Shown here piece by piece: positions 32,291-43,853 of a stretch of DNA of 64,000 nucleotides. A program made the translations under genes and the position numbers. The notes under the pieces are model-generated. The model saw only the letters and a list, made by a program, of their open reading frames with translations. It did not search any database and was not told the origin of the DNA. The stretch is from positions 2,046,001 through 2,110,000 of the forward strand of contig JAESUZ010003505.1 in the NCBI GenBank assembly GCA_017311185.1, read 5' to 3'. This stretch comes from Proteles cristata cristata. Its lineage: Eukaryota > Chordata > Mammalia > Carnivora > Hyaenidae. The stretch's first letter is position 1. Every line of letters starts with the position of its first letter.

Positions 32291-35200
32291 CGATCTCAGC
32301 GGTAGTGATTTGGGGTAATTTATGGCTGGGGTAGGTTTTTGAAATCTGCATTGAGCTGAAATTAATCAGCCCTTTGCTTCCATTAACTAAAATTCATCAT
32401 ACGGATCGCTTAATGGGGAAAGAGGTACAAAATAATCGTGCTGATGAAAAGAGCGGCTTTTCTGTGGAGAAATCCTTAGTGTGTGATTTTTGCCAGGAGA
32501 GGGTTTTCTACAGCAGAGTCTCTCAGAGAACCCCAACTTTGCCGTTGTGTTTCCGTGCAGGTTACTCTTGGAAGAATAGTTGGGGGATGACGAGGGGGGG
32601 GTGTCTATTAAAGTAGAGACCTTTTTACCATTTATGTGTGTGTTTCCAGAAAATAAAACAAAGATCTGTGGCATCTCTCGGGTGGAGAAGTCCCTTTTCC
32701 TGCCTTTCCCGTGCTGGCGTCTCCATCTCTCTGGAATCTCTCAGATATGATATGCACAGGGTCTGTGTGCCTGTGTCACAAAGTCATTCTGTCTTCTGAA
32801 AGCCTGATATAATCAAATTCAGTGCCTTAAGATGGTGTAGTTGAAGATTTGATCCCTTTGCACTGAAGTGGAAATACTTTCAGTAATTGAAAGCAGATTC
32901 ACGTCTGGAGTTGTACAAGCCAAGGTTTTCATTTTTGAAATAAACCTTTTGTTCTCTGGTTTTAAATGTTTCAGAGCTTCATGCGGAGACCTCTGTGCTA
33001 ATTGTTAAAGTAGTCTTGAGGAAAGGACGGAAAATATCCAGAGAAGGCATTTTAGAAATACAGCTAACTTAGGGAGCCTCTCTCTCAGTAGGAGAATGTT
33101 TTAGTGCAGCGTCTTCTGTCTGTGCCACACATTTTTTTTTCCAGCGGATTCCCCGGCATGAAAATGCAACTGTACTGTTCAAAACCCCCAACCTCCAAAC
33201 AGTGTCCATCTGTCTTAAGAGGTTAAAAAAAAAAAATTGGGGAAATTTTGGTGTTACTCATTTTATACTGTGATTTACCCAACTAGGTGAGAAACTGGAA
33301 ATCAAGTATCAGATATGTGTAATTGAAAGACATGCTGATTATCAAGGAACCGATAAACTTTTTTTTTTAATGTGATTTCAGGTTCTTCACCTGGTGTCTT
33401 TCTCCTCTTTGGAGGTTAAGTGTTAACACCTTTAAAGAATTGGCCATTAAGGACTGAAATTAGGGTACATTCTAGACAAAGAGGGAGCCACTTGATCTCT
33501 TCCTAGCTGTGAAGACAGAGAATGGCATTATGGAAGTGTCACCTCCTTTAGCACATGGGATCTAAGATGAATCCTGTGATGAGGAGGGAAAAGTTAGGAG
33601 AGTTGTACTCTGAACAATGATAACGGAGATCAGAGCAAAGTGAAAAGGAGTGTTCCCAGTATTTTTAATTGCTAATTTCTTAAACCTGTTGTGCTAATTA
33701 TTCATAAGCTGCGAATGGGCGTATTTGCAGAGTATAACATGGCAGTTTGATCCTTTAAGAACTACTTGATAGCTTTTTATTTTCCCTTGCTCCCTTGTCT
33801 TCCTTCTCGCCGATCGCTTGAGCCCAGTAAAATAAACATACAGTGAATAACTTGGTCATAATTTAAATGCTGTTCTTGTTCACATTTCTCAGGTGAAAGT
33901 CCTCTCTCCTAAAATCGATATTTGCAACAACTATGCAAGTCTTTGAGTACCAAATAAAATCTCTCTACACGTTGGCCGTTGGCTATGTCGCATCAGGTTT
34001 CTTAGATATCAGCGGCCTAATGTGCGCCATGAGAGAACTGAATTCTCCTCAAAGACTTAGAAAAAGAAAAGTGACTTAACATGGACTCTTCCAGATGTCT
34101 GAATACTGATTTTCAGTGTAAGATCCTTGTCGAAACACTTAAGCTAACCTTCTCTGTGACTTCTTTTTGCTATTAGTTTTTATGTCATTATTGTTGTTAT
34201 TTTACTTGTAAAGGGGATTCACAGGATCTTCCGTCATCTGATATAGTACATTCAGTTAATCACGGGACTCCTTTCTTTCAACATGTAGGGAAGTGGCAGA
34301 GGAGGCACTGTCTAAAATACAGTGATCTTGATAATTAATGCCATAAAATAGATTAAAATGCTGTATCTCAGGTATTCATTTCCTTAAAAGGGCCACCAGA
34401 ATAGCGTTGCTAAGCACCCGTCACTACTGCAAATAACAGAAAATGACCCAAATTAAAGAACCTGTTCTAAGCTGTATTCTTGCATTTTCTAAACTGCGTT
34501 TCAAAAGGTTTAACAAGACTCCTTCAATTAGTGGAGAAAAAAGAGATCTATTTTCAGCTCTGATCAGCAATTAAGAGGTTGGGCTGTGGAACATCAGTCT
34601 CTTTATGTTTATAATTTATTTTGTTTTCTGGACTTTGACTAAACAATTGCGAGTGAAGATTTTTTTTAACAAACCACCTTTGTAACAAACTAGATGTAAA
34701 AGCTAAGTAGAGGACATTATATTTGTTTGAAATCTTTATCGAAAGGAGTAATTTTTACTAACTTTTCCTCATATTAAAAAAAGTGAATTTTACAGTGATG
34801 TGGCATATCACTGCTTAACTCTCGGTTTCTTACTCTTTGTGCAAATATACGTGTGTACGTGCACACCTTCATACCTAGAGTAGTTTCAGCCATACTTCCA
34901 CCGCCTAGCTTATCCTGGATATGGGTGCTCAGCAGCAAACTCTTGAGAAATGGAACATTCTTCCTTAAGGAGGTTTGGAGGTTGTGAATTTGGTACCATG
35001 AAGGAGATAGAGTGATTCGTCCAGGTGAAAAAGTAGTGATTACGGGTAGTAGTTTGTTGATTTTTTTCTTCTTCTTTTTTTTTTTAACTATAATGTAAGC
35101 TGCACCCTTCTGGGTTAGATCAGAACTTCTGCGTAGTTCTGAGCAAAACCTTGCCACAACTGTGACCATGTTTAAGGAGCTCGATCTTCCAGTGACCTGG

Positions 35201-37644
35201 TTTTGCAGCTAAACCAGCAGCAGACACAAATTCCAGTGGTGAAACTTCCAGGCAGAGAGGAGAGAATGTGAAGATGAAGAGGTTAGAGAATAGGAGAGAA
35301 GAGGGGTTTCCAGAGTTGTAGGTGAGGATTATCAGCAAGATTTTGCTGCATCACATTGATCTGGAAACGTCTAAAGGATATAAATACAGATGTTAAGCTC
35401 TCGATCCTAAGTGCTATTTTGGCTATAATTGTATACGAAGTGGTCCTATATCCTCAAATAGTGAGTATTTTAGAGGCAAGAATAACACTTCTCTGTCTCT
35501 TGAAATAGATATTTTACACTAGAAATTCTTTATATTTACATGTATCAGATTGTTTGGCATTACAGACTTCTCTAGCGATAGATAATATTCAGTACATTAA
35601 TATGACTTATATAATGGGTTTGCCTAAAATAAAAAGTTACTGTGATAGTCAATTACGGCGAAGGGTTTTTAGCCTGCGGGCATTTAGGTCTTTGGAATGT
35701 GTTGTTTTCTGACATGTGAAAAAAAATTTCCCCATAGAGAATAATAATTTGATATGTAGCAGTTATTTGATTATATATTGTCTTGGTTTGAAAGGGTATA
35801 TATATATATATGAATACTTAAGAAACCGGTTGTTTTAAAATTTGTGTGTTGATTTTAGTTACAAACCTACCTGTTTGGTTACAAATCCTGTGTGTTTAAG
35901 TTTGGAAATAACTACTCTCAATCTTCATTACAGTGGGGAGAGAGTAACCATCTCTTCGATGTCCCAGAAAGTTTATGGTACACGTATTACTGGCAATAAA
36001 TTCCTTTCATGAGGGAAGAATAAAAACAGAAAAGTGCACACAGATATTTAAGGGTGTATCACATCTAAACAATAGTAAGATTTGGGAAGCCACGTGCTCT
36101 AGTATTTAAAAGAAAGAGTTTCTCTGAAGAGTTATTTCCCTCTCTTACCATTACTGTGCCACATAAACATCTTATTTTATACATTTACAAGGCAGAATGG
36201 ATTATAAAGCATATCAAAATGATTAATTTAGTACTAATATGGAAAAACACTTCACTTTCTTCTATTTATATATGTATAGGGATCATATATAAGTTTTTAA
36301 ATTAAAATGACGTGTAGGAGTTTTCATGGATTTTTTTTTTCATGTCCTTTTCTGCACAGTATCTTGTCTTCATGGGCTTAAACTATTTCTGGCAGACAGA
36401 GAGAGGACCAGCTACCTAGAGGCCTGTAAAATGTGGCCTGAAACTCTTTTTATGCTTTTTCTCTTAAATAAAACAGAATTACCATATATAACCAATGGAA
36501 CCCGTTGATAATTGGCCCATTATCAATTTAACATTGTTAACCTTTTATACTTACTTAACCATTATTTCATTTTACCTCCCGCTTAAAAGTTGTACATTAG
36601 TGGACTGGAAACCTGACTGTGCTCTTAAAAGTTTATTTGTCTTTCAATTCCTGTGATAGTACGGGGCAGTGCATCTGCTTAATTATCTTTGTTCAGGGAA
36701 ATGCTGAAAGGCCAGGCTAGTTAAACAAGGCCATTTGGATTTGTGGGGTCGAAGTCAGATGCAAGGAAAGTGGTTACACGCATTATCATCTTATTGAGCC
36801 CATCATCAGTAATGTGACCTTGATGGAGGTAGAAAAAGCCATTTGGCTCTTTTATGATAGCCACCTCGCTGTTCTATCCCGGACACATTTTGTTATACGT
36901 CTGTTTCATATTTCCTTCTTGTTTTGTTTTGTTTTCAAGTATTACTTCCTGTGATTGCAGATTATCAGTGAAGGTGAAGATTAACATTAGTTTCCTTTTA
37001 AGGACAGCACCTTTTCCTTCAGAAGCTTACTCCATTCGTTGACATAGCTGAAGATACTCCTTCATTAAAAATTCAGGTGATAGGGCCGACTGACCCTTCT
37101 GTATTTGCTTTTAAGGATCTTTTAATGATGATGATTAGTCTCTTCACAAAGAAGCTGCTTTCCTGCTACTTTTGAAATTGTTTTTTAAGCTATTAAGAGG
37201 AGAGAGTTGGCAACCTCGATTTTAGCATTGGGAATAATGTTTGTTTTAACAAGTGCCTAAATGTGTTTACTTGGAGGTTATTCACGTTTTAATAGTTCTG
37301 TGGCCGCTGTTCTTGGACTCCTCACTTTGCTTCAAAAAGTTAACACAAAACCAAAAGATTTACAGCTTATATTTCTTAACTTTATGGTCAATATTTCCCT
37401 TGTGAGGTGTTTTATATCAACTCCATTAAAATGAAACTCTTGCTTAAATATTTGAACAAGTATTGTTCAGTAATCGGAAGAGTTTTATTAAACATAGTAC
37501 AAGATCTAGAACCTTTTTGGAAACTCTGGTGAGAGAAGTCAAGTGCCGCATACACGATATTTGTTCTCGGAGGCCAAGCTGTCACACATCACTGATTGGG
37601 CTTTAACTTACGCTTTACTTTTTCCCGAGTTCTTTTTTCTTAAC
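32291..37644. other. Intron-like stretch downstream of the CpG island
   Basis: AT-rich and free of SINEs, with no recognised coding exon. Frames up to 131 codons (34774-35169, minus) are low-complexity or unrecognised. Two parts (33660-33760 and 36630-36840) have the homeodomain-site-rich look of conserved non-coding elements. A short TA repeat lies near 35800-35812. Confidence 0.5.
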
Positions 37645-37854
37645 ATGTCATTAGAACCAAGTACAGACCTTATCACAAAAAAGAAAAGAATTGGCCCATT
37701 ATCAAAATACGTAGAGTACGGTCTCAAACTTTATCAGAGATTACCGCCTTATCATCTTGCTATGAATTATGGAAAAGTAACATCTAAGGAACTCAGAATC
37801 GCCAGAAAGAGTTATGACAGGAGAGTCAGATTCTATCGATCGCAAGGGATTTAG
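37645..37854 (+). CDS. Candidate 69-residue basic small protein or terminal exon
   Basis: The frame starts ATGTCATTAG (A at -3) and runs 69 codons to TAG. It reads MSLEPSTDLITKKKRIG..., with LSKYVEYGLKLYQRLPPYHL in the middle and a C-terminus SYDRRVRFYRSQGI. It is Lys/Arg/Tyr-rich and of even composition, unlike the low-complexity frames elsewhere. Pyrimidine-rich sequence ending TCATTAG gives a plausible acceptor with exon start at 37655, in phase with the exon ending at 31801. The frame is open about 100 bases further upstream. Six CpGs are kept in 210 bases, against depletion around it. No AATAAA follows within several hundred bases. I do not recognise the family. It could be a real small exon, an old pseudogene piece, or chance. 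Confidence 0.3.
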   Translation: MSLEPSTDLITKKKRIGPLSKYVEYGLKLYQRLPPYHLAMNYGKVTSKELRIARKSYDRRVRFYRSQGI

Positions 37855-37924
37855 TACTTTAAGGGCTTTTTATTTTAAAAACAAACAGTGAATTGAAATA
37901 CGTTTAAGAGGAATTATAAACTGC

Positions 37925-38560
37925 CCCCTCTCTGACTCTTCTCACTGTCAGCGCCTACCTTCAGGCTCTTTTCATCTTATCTTTAGATTCTTCTGTTAGC
38001 TCTTCTACCCGGTGTCCCTGGCTCTGTCTGTCTCTCCCTTAATCCAGCTTCCCCACTATCATCGTAACTGTCATTCTGAATCATGATTCTGACCATGGCA
38101 CATCCCTCCATTATGTCCTTCGGATCAAGTCCAAATTCTTTACTAGGTCTTACCAGACTTCTCACAATCCCACCTCTGTCTCCATTTCTCTTTTCCGCCT
38201 GTACCTTCCCACCCAGACACCCATTCTTCAGCATGTTCACGTAGTGCCCCTGTGGCCATCTCTTACCCCTTCACAGATCTCTCGAGAGTCACCTTCTGCG
38301 TCATTTCGTGTCTGAAGCCTTAACTGATTGCACCCAGCAAAGCCAGTATCTGCTGTCCCTGCGTAGCGCGCCTGGTCCGTGTTTCTGTCCCAGCCCTTAA
38401 CACACGGCACTGTAATCATTTGTTTACAGTTCTCTCTCCCCCACTAGGGGGACAAGCTCATTCAGGTCACAGCTGTGTCTTATTCATCTCTGGGTACCAG
38501 TACTAACCACAGCCCTGAGAAAACCGTAGTTACTCAATACATGTTTGTTGAACGCTTATC
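37925..38560 (+). repeat. L2 LINE 3' end
   Basis: Ordered L2 landmarks: CATGGCACATCCCTCC, TCTCTCCCCCACTAGG, GACAAGCTCATTCAGGTCAC, GTGTCTTATTCATCTCTGGG, and the terminal AGTTACTCAATACATGTTTG TTGAACG. It is old and diverged. Minus frames at 37983-38419 are chance frames through it. Confidence 0.85.
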
Positions 38561-38656
38561 GAACAAAGTGTATTAATTATAACTCCTGGTAATGGAAGAT
38601 CATCATTATGAATATCAGCTTTATTATTCCACGTTACAACATGGTCATCTACCCAG

Positions 38657-38846
38657 GAGCTGTTGAGGGCGCTGAGTGTTCCCAGTCTAAGGGTCAGGTC
38701 ATGATCTCACGGTTCAGGGGTTCAAGCCCCGCGTCAGGCTCTGCGTGGACAGCTCAGACCCTGGAACCTGCATCAGATTCTCTGTCTTCCTCTCTCTGCC
38801 CCTTCCCCGCTCGCGCTCTGTCTCTCAAAAATAAATGTTAAAAAGT
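38657..38846 (+). mobile_element. CAN-SINE, diverged head
   Basis: It enters recognisable body at GGGTCAGGTCATGATCTCAC, then GGTTCAGGGGTTCAAGCCCC, CT-rich block and CAAAAATAAATGTTAAAAAG tail. The GCACCTGGGTGGC head is not recognisable. No clear target duplication. First SINE after the long SINE-free zone. Confidence 0.9.
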
Positions 38847-38879
38847 CTTTTTAAATATTATAATTATGTATCATTTTGG

Positions 38880-39075
38880 GGTCCTTACTATGCCAAATAT
38901 TTTCTACATACCATCTCATTTTATTCTCACAGCATCCCTTTTGGAAAGGACTTCTCCCTTTTACTCATGGGAAAATTGTGAGAGAAGTTAAGTAAATTCA
39001 AGGTGACATAGGCCTTAAATGGTAAAACAGTGATCTGAACGTAGTATTGTGTGATTCCAGACCTGTTCCAGATAC
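38880..39075 (+). repeat. MIR element
   Basis: ACCATCTCATTTTATTCTCA, then CTTTTACTCATGGGAAAATT, GAGAGAAGTTAAGTAAATTC, AAGGTGACATAGGCC and GTGTGATTCCAGACCTG follow the MIR order. Confidence 0.8.
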
Positions 39076-39079
39076 CCCA

Positions 39080-39900
39080 TTCTTTCCTTTTAACTATGTG
39101 CGCAGCTCAAGCAGAGGTATAATTTTTAAGATAGATTTTTCATGTTCCTCTCTCGTCATGCTGTCTACTTTCACTTCTTATTCCTCTGTCATTAAACAGC
39201 CAGAGCTATTTTTGTTGTTAGAGTAATTTTTGCATAAAATGGGAATCGAAGCTTACGAACAAAGACTCTTCTCACGGCTACTTCTATTAATTTTAGTCTT
39301 TTCGGCTTCATACCTTCATTTCTTTGCATTTCTGATCAGGTGAGATTTTGGGGTAAGTGGGATTCCAACTAGGTGTTAGGTGTTTAGTGAAGCAAAATGT
39401 TAATTTCCACAGTTAAGGACTTTTAAAAGGAGCCAGTAGTTCATTGAATCCTAACACTAAATTCAAGTAAGAAAAATAATGCCGGTATTGCATGCATAGA
39501 TACATTTGAAACTTAAACATATTGATAGAGATATTTATGATTCTAATTTTTTTTAACCCGCCAACGTCATATCTGATGAGATTCTTCCAAGTGACTAACA
39601 CAGGGAAGGCACTCTTGACCATGACCATTTGGAGGATGACCTAGCACTCCTTCAGGTTTTTGTTATCAAAGGGCTAATCAGTGTGGAGGGTTGCAAAAGA
39701 ATCCCCTCAATTTCTACCCTCCTGCTGCATCTTCATCGACCTTAAGAGCAGAACAAGCCCACGAAATTTTAAAAACCAGTTTTACTAACTTCTGTGAAAG
39801 TGAGTAGGATTAGAAATGTTCGGACCTTAAGAGAAGTCTGAGATCGCCTCCTCCGGACCACACTGGTGGAGAAGCAAGGCCCTAGGGGAACCAGCGTTTA
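39080..39900. other. Stretch without recognisable gene
   Basis: A 71-codon minus frame (39413-39628) is not recognisable. No repeat family is seen. Confidence 0.55.
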
Positions 39901-39904
39901 TGTT

Positions 39905-40040
39905 TAGTGCTTCTAAGTGCTCAGCCTTTTGCACAGAAATCTCATCGCATCTTCAAGGCAGCTCGTGGACTTGCATAGTCTGATAATCCCCATTTTAAAG
40001 ACGTGAGTGTGGAGGCGTAGAACAGTGAACTGTGTCGCTG
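39905..40040 (+). repeat. MIR-like fragment
   Basis: CAGAAATCTCATCGCATCTT, GATAATCCCCATTTTAAAGA and a weakened downstream part fit a diverged MIR in plus orientation. Confidence 0.55.
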
Positions 40041-40184
40041 GCTAGACGTAAAGCACGTACGTGAGACGCGCTCTGGCCGACCTTGGGAATGAGTATAAGA
40101 CACCACCTCCCTCCCCTGGGAAGTGACCGGGTCCCAGAGCTTCTGCCTTGCAGTCTGCTTTTTTTTTTTTTTTTGCTGCCGTGG

Positions 40185-40395
40185 CAGCAATGATTACCAA
40201 CTATGTTGCAGGAAGTTTGTAAAGTAAATATTCTAGTTACTTATTTTGTAGATGAGAAAATTGAGGCTTAAAGAGATGAAGTGATTGCACAAGGTTTATT
40301 CATTTCCTGAATGACAAAGGCAGGTCAGTCCTAATTTCGAAGCTCTGTCCTTCATTACTGAATTCTGCCTCCAGTTCAAGTCCAGTTAGGTTGTG
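40185..40395 (+). repeat. MIR-like element
   Basis: TTACTTATTTTGTAGATGAG, AAAATTGAGGCTTAAAGAGA, GAAGTGATTGCACAAGG and TGACAAAGGCAGGTCAGTCC follow the MIR order with substitutions. Confidence 0.7.
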
Positions 40396-40891
40396 TTTCG
40401 ACTGTAGTCCTCACTTTGCTTCACATGTTAGTTCTCTTTACGTTGTAGAATAAAAATGGGTCTGCATCCAGCCTTTCGTGAACGTTGGGATCACTGAATG
40501 TTGCAAATATTTCCATTTGTTCAAGGCGAAGCATTTGATTTATCCACAAGTATTTACCGAAGGAATGTGTGTTTCATATTGTACTCTGTTTTTAATATTA
40601 GATTTTTTTTCTTGGTGAACCTTAATCATAAATGATCATCTATGCTATGGCTAATGTCTACTTCCTGATTAATACCCAGCAATGATTAGCATCATTGATT
40701 AGAAAATTAGTAGATTATGCCTTTATTGACACTTCTATTCCCTATTTAATGGTTTGTTTATTTAATTGATAGCTAATGCCTTCACTGTTAAAGGCTATTA
40801 ACACATCAAAATGGTATTTATTGAACCTGGCAAAATGATAAATTATATTTGTGTTTACTCCTTTGAGCCTAAGGCTAATCTATTGGTAGTC
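40396..40891. other. Stretch without gene; homeodomain-site-rich block
   Basis: No ORF of interest. Positions 40630-40800 are dense in TAAT/ATTA and TGATTAAT-type motifs and look like a conserved non-coding element; this is inferred from composition only. Confidence 0.5.
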
Positions 40892-40915
40892 TTTTTTTTT
40901 TTTTTTTTTTTTTTT
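40892..40915. repeat. Poly-T tract of about 24 bases
   Basis: Uninterrupted T run, longer than the SINE tails here and not attached to a SINE. It may be the tail of a reverse-oriented retroinsertion whose body I cannot recognise. Confidence 0.9.
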
Positions 40916-40924
40916 AATAGGTTT

Positions 40925-41075
40925 GGTCTGCTTAGGAACCTCTGCTTGGGAGCGAAACAAATTAGCACTTTAACTATTTGCTTGCGTAACCTTAGAAAAG
41001 TTGCCGGGTCTGAATTGTTCTTGTAAAAGGAGGTAAACCTGATCAATGGCTTCTGATAACAGGGATTCTAGTAGA
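40925..41075 (-). repeat. Possible MIR, reverse orientation
   Basis: TTGCGTAACCTTAGAAAAGT, TGCCGGGTCTGAATTGTTCT and TGTAAAAGGAGGTAAACCTG resemble reverse MIR sequence. Divergence is high. Confidence 0.4.
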
Positions 41076-41079
41076 GGTT

Positions 41080-42530
41080 CTGTAAACCTTCTTCAGCGGA
41101 TTCAAAATTATTGGGGGAAAAAAAATCAAGCTTGAGGCGGTAAGAAGGCTTTATGCACAATAAACTAGGTCCTAAGTTAGTACCTCTTGTACCCCAGGCT
41201 TAGCTTCTTTTATGTACGCGGCCTGCGCTTCTGTGCATCTGTGTGCATTTTTTGTGAAGGTGTTGGGTTGGAGGATTTGGGCTCTCTGCTGGCTTGTGTG
41301 AATTCAGCATGCCCAGGGAATAAGAAGAGGAGGCCTCTCCTGCAGGGAAAGTCTGCTCACCAGCCTCTAGGAAAGAGGCTAAAGTACTGCGGGAGTCCGT
41401 GTTTGCTTGCAGATTTGGTGGTGAGTTAGTTGTAAGGGTTTCTGAAAGTCAGGGCGGCTGTCCTTGCCATAAAGAGACTGCTACTATTCTCGCGTTGTTC
41501 ATCGTAGCACCTTAACCAAACTTCTTTGAATCTCCTCTTTTGAAATTGAGTTTATTTGCAAGACACAGATAAGAATAGTGCTTGTCATAGAGTAGAGCCA
41601 TGTCTCCTTTTGATCAAATACCCGTTTAGCTCGTTTGATTGTTTACTTCCTTCCCAGGCTTGACTAACCAACTTTGGGCTATTTCAGAAAATTAGATCTG
41701 TATTCAGAGAGTATTTACCACAGTTAAATAGATGCCGAGAGTCCTTGCCAAAAGAGAAAAAAGGAGATACTCCTCAGATGACCCTTTGAAGGCAACAGTA
41801 TGCATCTGGGTGAATTCTGGTGTGTTAAAGTGATGCATGACATTATATGAGAGCCCCGTTTTACATGTCACAATTAAGGACGGAACCCACAAATGGTGTC
41901 CTTGATGGGCAGAACAATTACATTTAGAAATTTGGAAACAAAACGTTATAGTTGACTTTAATGTCTAGTTGTTTCTTTTAAATGATGCTTAGATTTTTTT
42001 TTTTTTAACTCCTAAGGTCTGTGAGTGCATGATAATATGTTGATTTCTTTAAAGTATATTTAAATTTCATGCATATTACATTCCATACAGAAAGCTAAGT
42101 TCAATCTTTCCTTTTTTGGTTCCAGATAGGAATAGGGGTTTCAGGTCTGGGTCTTTTCATAAATTGAAAAAGTTATTTACTTTCATGCTCAGATATCAGT
42201 ATAAACACCTGGTTTATTAAAATGCTTACTAATAATATTTATTCCAGTAGTGCCTCAGTTTCTCAAGAGGTAGCCATTAGAATTGTAAACGTATAATGCC
42301 ATTCCCACTCAGTTGAGGCAGAACATGGGTAGAATTCAGTATTAAGGATTTTTAAAGTACATTTGTGGAGAAAGAAAGCTGATAGTATCTTTTCATTGAA
42401 AAGAGCATCTCCTCAGTTCTTTTTTGACCCCCATTTCCAGGAATACCTCAATTTGCAGCAATATTGCTAATTCCTAACGTTGCTAATCCCACCTCCAAAT
42501 TCCTAGCGTGTATTTTAACCTCTAATGAGG
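41080..42530. other. Stretch without recognisable gene
   Basis: An 80-codon plus frame at 41187-41429 lies in slightly GC-richer sequence and is not recognisable. The rest is AT-rich. Confidence 0.5.
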
Positions 42531-42773
42531 TTCCGTTCTCTGTCTCCAAACTCTGAAATCAATATGTAATATTTAACTGTAGCATATTTTAGGAATTTAT
42601 GGATTTATTAAGGAAGATTAGTTTTTAAATTTGAAAGAGTGGATTTAGTCAGCATTGATTGGAAATGTAGTATGCTACTCTCTTTATCATCCGGTTCCTA
42701 CTCATGTTCCCTTGAGTTTAGACTAGTTTTGTCTGATTTATTTATGTTTACTCAGTCACAAAGTACCGATTCT
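42531..42773 (+). repeat. Local direct duplication, copy A
   Basis: 243 bases from TTCCGTTCTCTGTCTCC to CACAAAGTACCGATTCT recur 1,323 bases downstream at 43854-44095. By hand alignment there are 15 substitutions and one 1-base gap, about 93-94% identity. No SINE, LINE or LTR motif is recognised, and flanks differ on both sides. Confidence 0.97.
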
Positions 42774-42958
42774 CATTGGAAAGAGAGCACCTGAGGATTT
42801 TATTAACCTCTGCAGTGTGGAAAGAGAAGGACTTAGAAATACAGGTCAGTAGTTCTAGGCTCTGCTACGGTAGTAGGTCACTGTTGTGATCCTAGGACAG
42901 AGGACCTTAAGATTGACAAAGGCAAATCTGATAGACTACAGTAAAGTATGTCTCTCTT

Positions 42959-43175
42959 GGGACGCCTGGGTGGCTCAGTTGGGTGAGTGTCTGACTTCAG
43001 CTCAGGTGGTAATCTTGCAGTCTGTGAGCTCAAGCCCCGCGTTGGGCTCTGTGCTGACATCTCAGAGCCTGGAGCCTGCTTTGGATTCTGTGTCTCCCTC
43101 TCTCTGTCTCTGCCCCTCCCCTATTCATGCTCTGTCTCTGAAAAATGAATAAATGTTAAAACATTTTTTAAAAAT
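42959..43175 (+). mobile_element. CAN-SINE between the two duplication copies
   Basis: Head GGGACGCCTGGGTGGCTCAG, B-box region GAGCTCAAGCCCCGCG, CT-rich block, tail GAATAAATGTTAAAACATTT. It lies in the spacer of the duplication and is absent from both copies, so it does not date the duplication. Confidence 0.96.
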
Positions 43176-43853
43176 TCTTTCTGTCAAGTTCACCCAGAAT
43201 ACAATTATATGTATATGTTATTATTAATATAGCAATCACATATGTATGTATTTTGCACATATATATTTTTTAATATATGCATGTGACTGCTCTGTTTAGG
43301 AGAATTCCTCAGTTACACTTTTTTTTTTGTTGTTTTTAAATGGTTTAGCCACTCATAATCCAACGAACATCAGTGTCTGAGCCCCAATTCACATTGCTAA
43401 AATAAGCCCCGGCCATGAAAATAAGCCTGCTTTTACCATAGGCTGAAGTATCCACGTGGCAGATGAAAGCCACAGCAGAGTCCTGAGCTTCTGTGCCGGG
43501 AAGGATGAACAGCATTCCCAGGGAGGAGGGGCTGTCTGGGGGCGGGGGGGTGGGGGGGAACGAGCTCTGGCAGCGGTGTGTAGCTACCTCTGTGACATGT
43601 GATGTCCTTCAGATAAAGCAAGAGATCTAAAGTTAGCCACCTTTCACGATTCTGTTCTGTCTGCACTCTTTCTCACACAGCTCCTCCTTCCCTTACATGC
43701 AGGGAGATGGTTAGTGGAATTGTTAGTGTTGACCCGGATTGTTAGTGAAATTGTTCCCTTTCATAAAATGAGATTTTAGTAAACGAGATTTTTTTAACCC
43801 AGTAATCACTGAGTTTATGTCACTGTACTTAGTCATGGTGACTCTATGGCAAA
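43176..43853. other. Spacer with a G-rich block, no gene
   Basis: AT-rich TATATG stretches at left, then a G-rich part (43521-43558). A 77-codon minus frame (43433-43666) has no recognisable domain. Confidence 0.55.
43521..43558 (+). other. Strong G-quadruplex-type motif
   Basis: Runs GGG, GGGG, GGGGG, GGGGGGG and GGGGGGG within 38 bases with short loops. It satisfies the G3+N1-7 pattern with runs to spare. Confidence 0.8.

Noticed and set aside
38441..38456. Second CTCF-like motif CCACTAGGGGGACA
   Set aside because: One core mismatch (A for the invariant C), and it is part of the standard L2 3' sequence.
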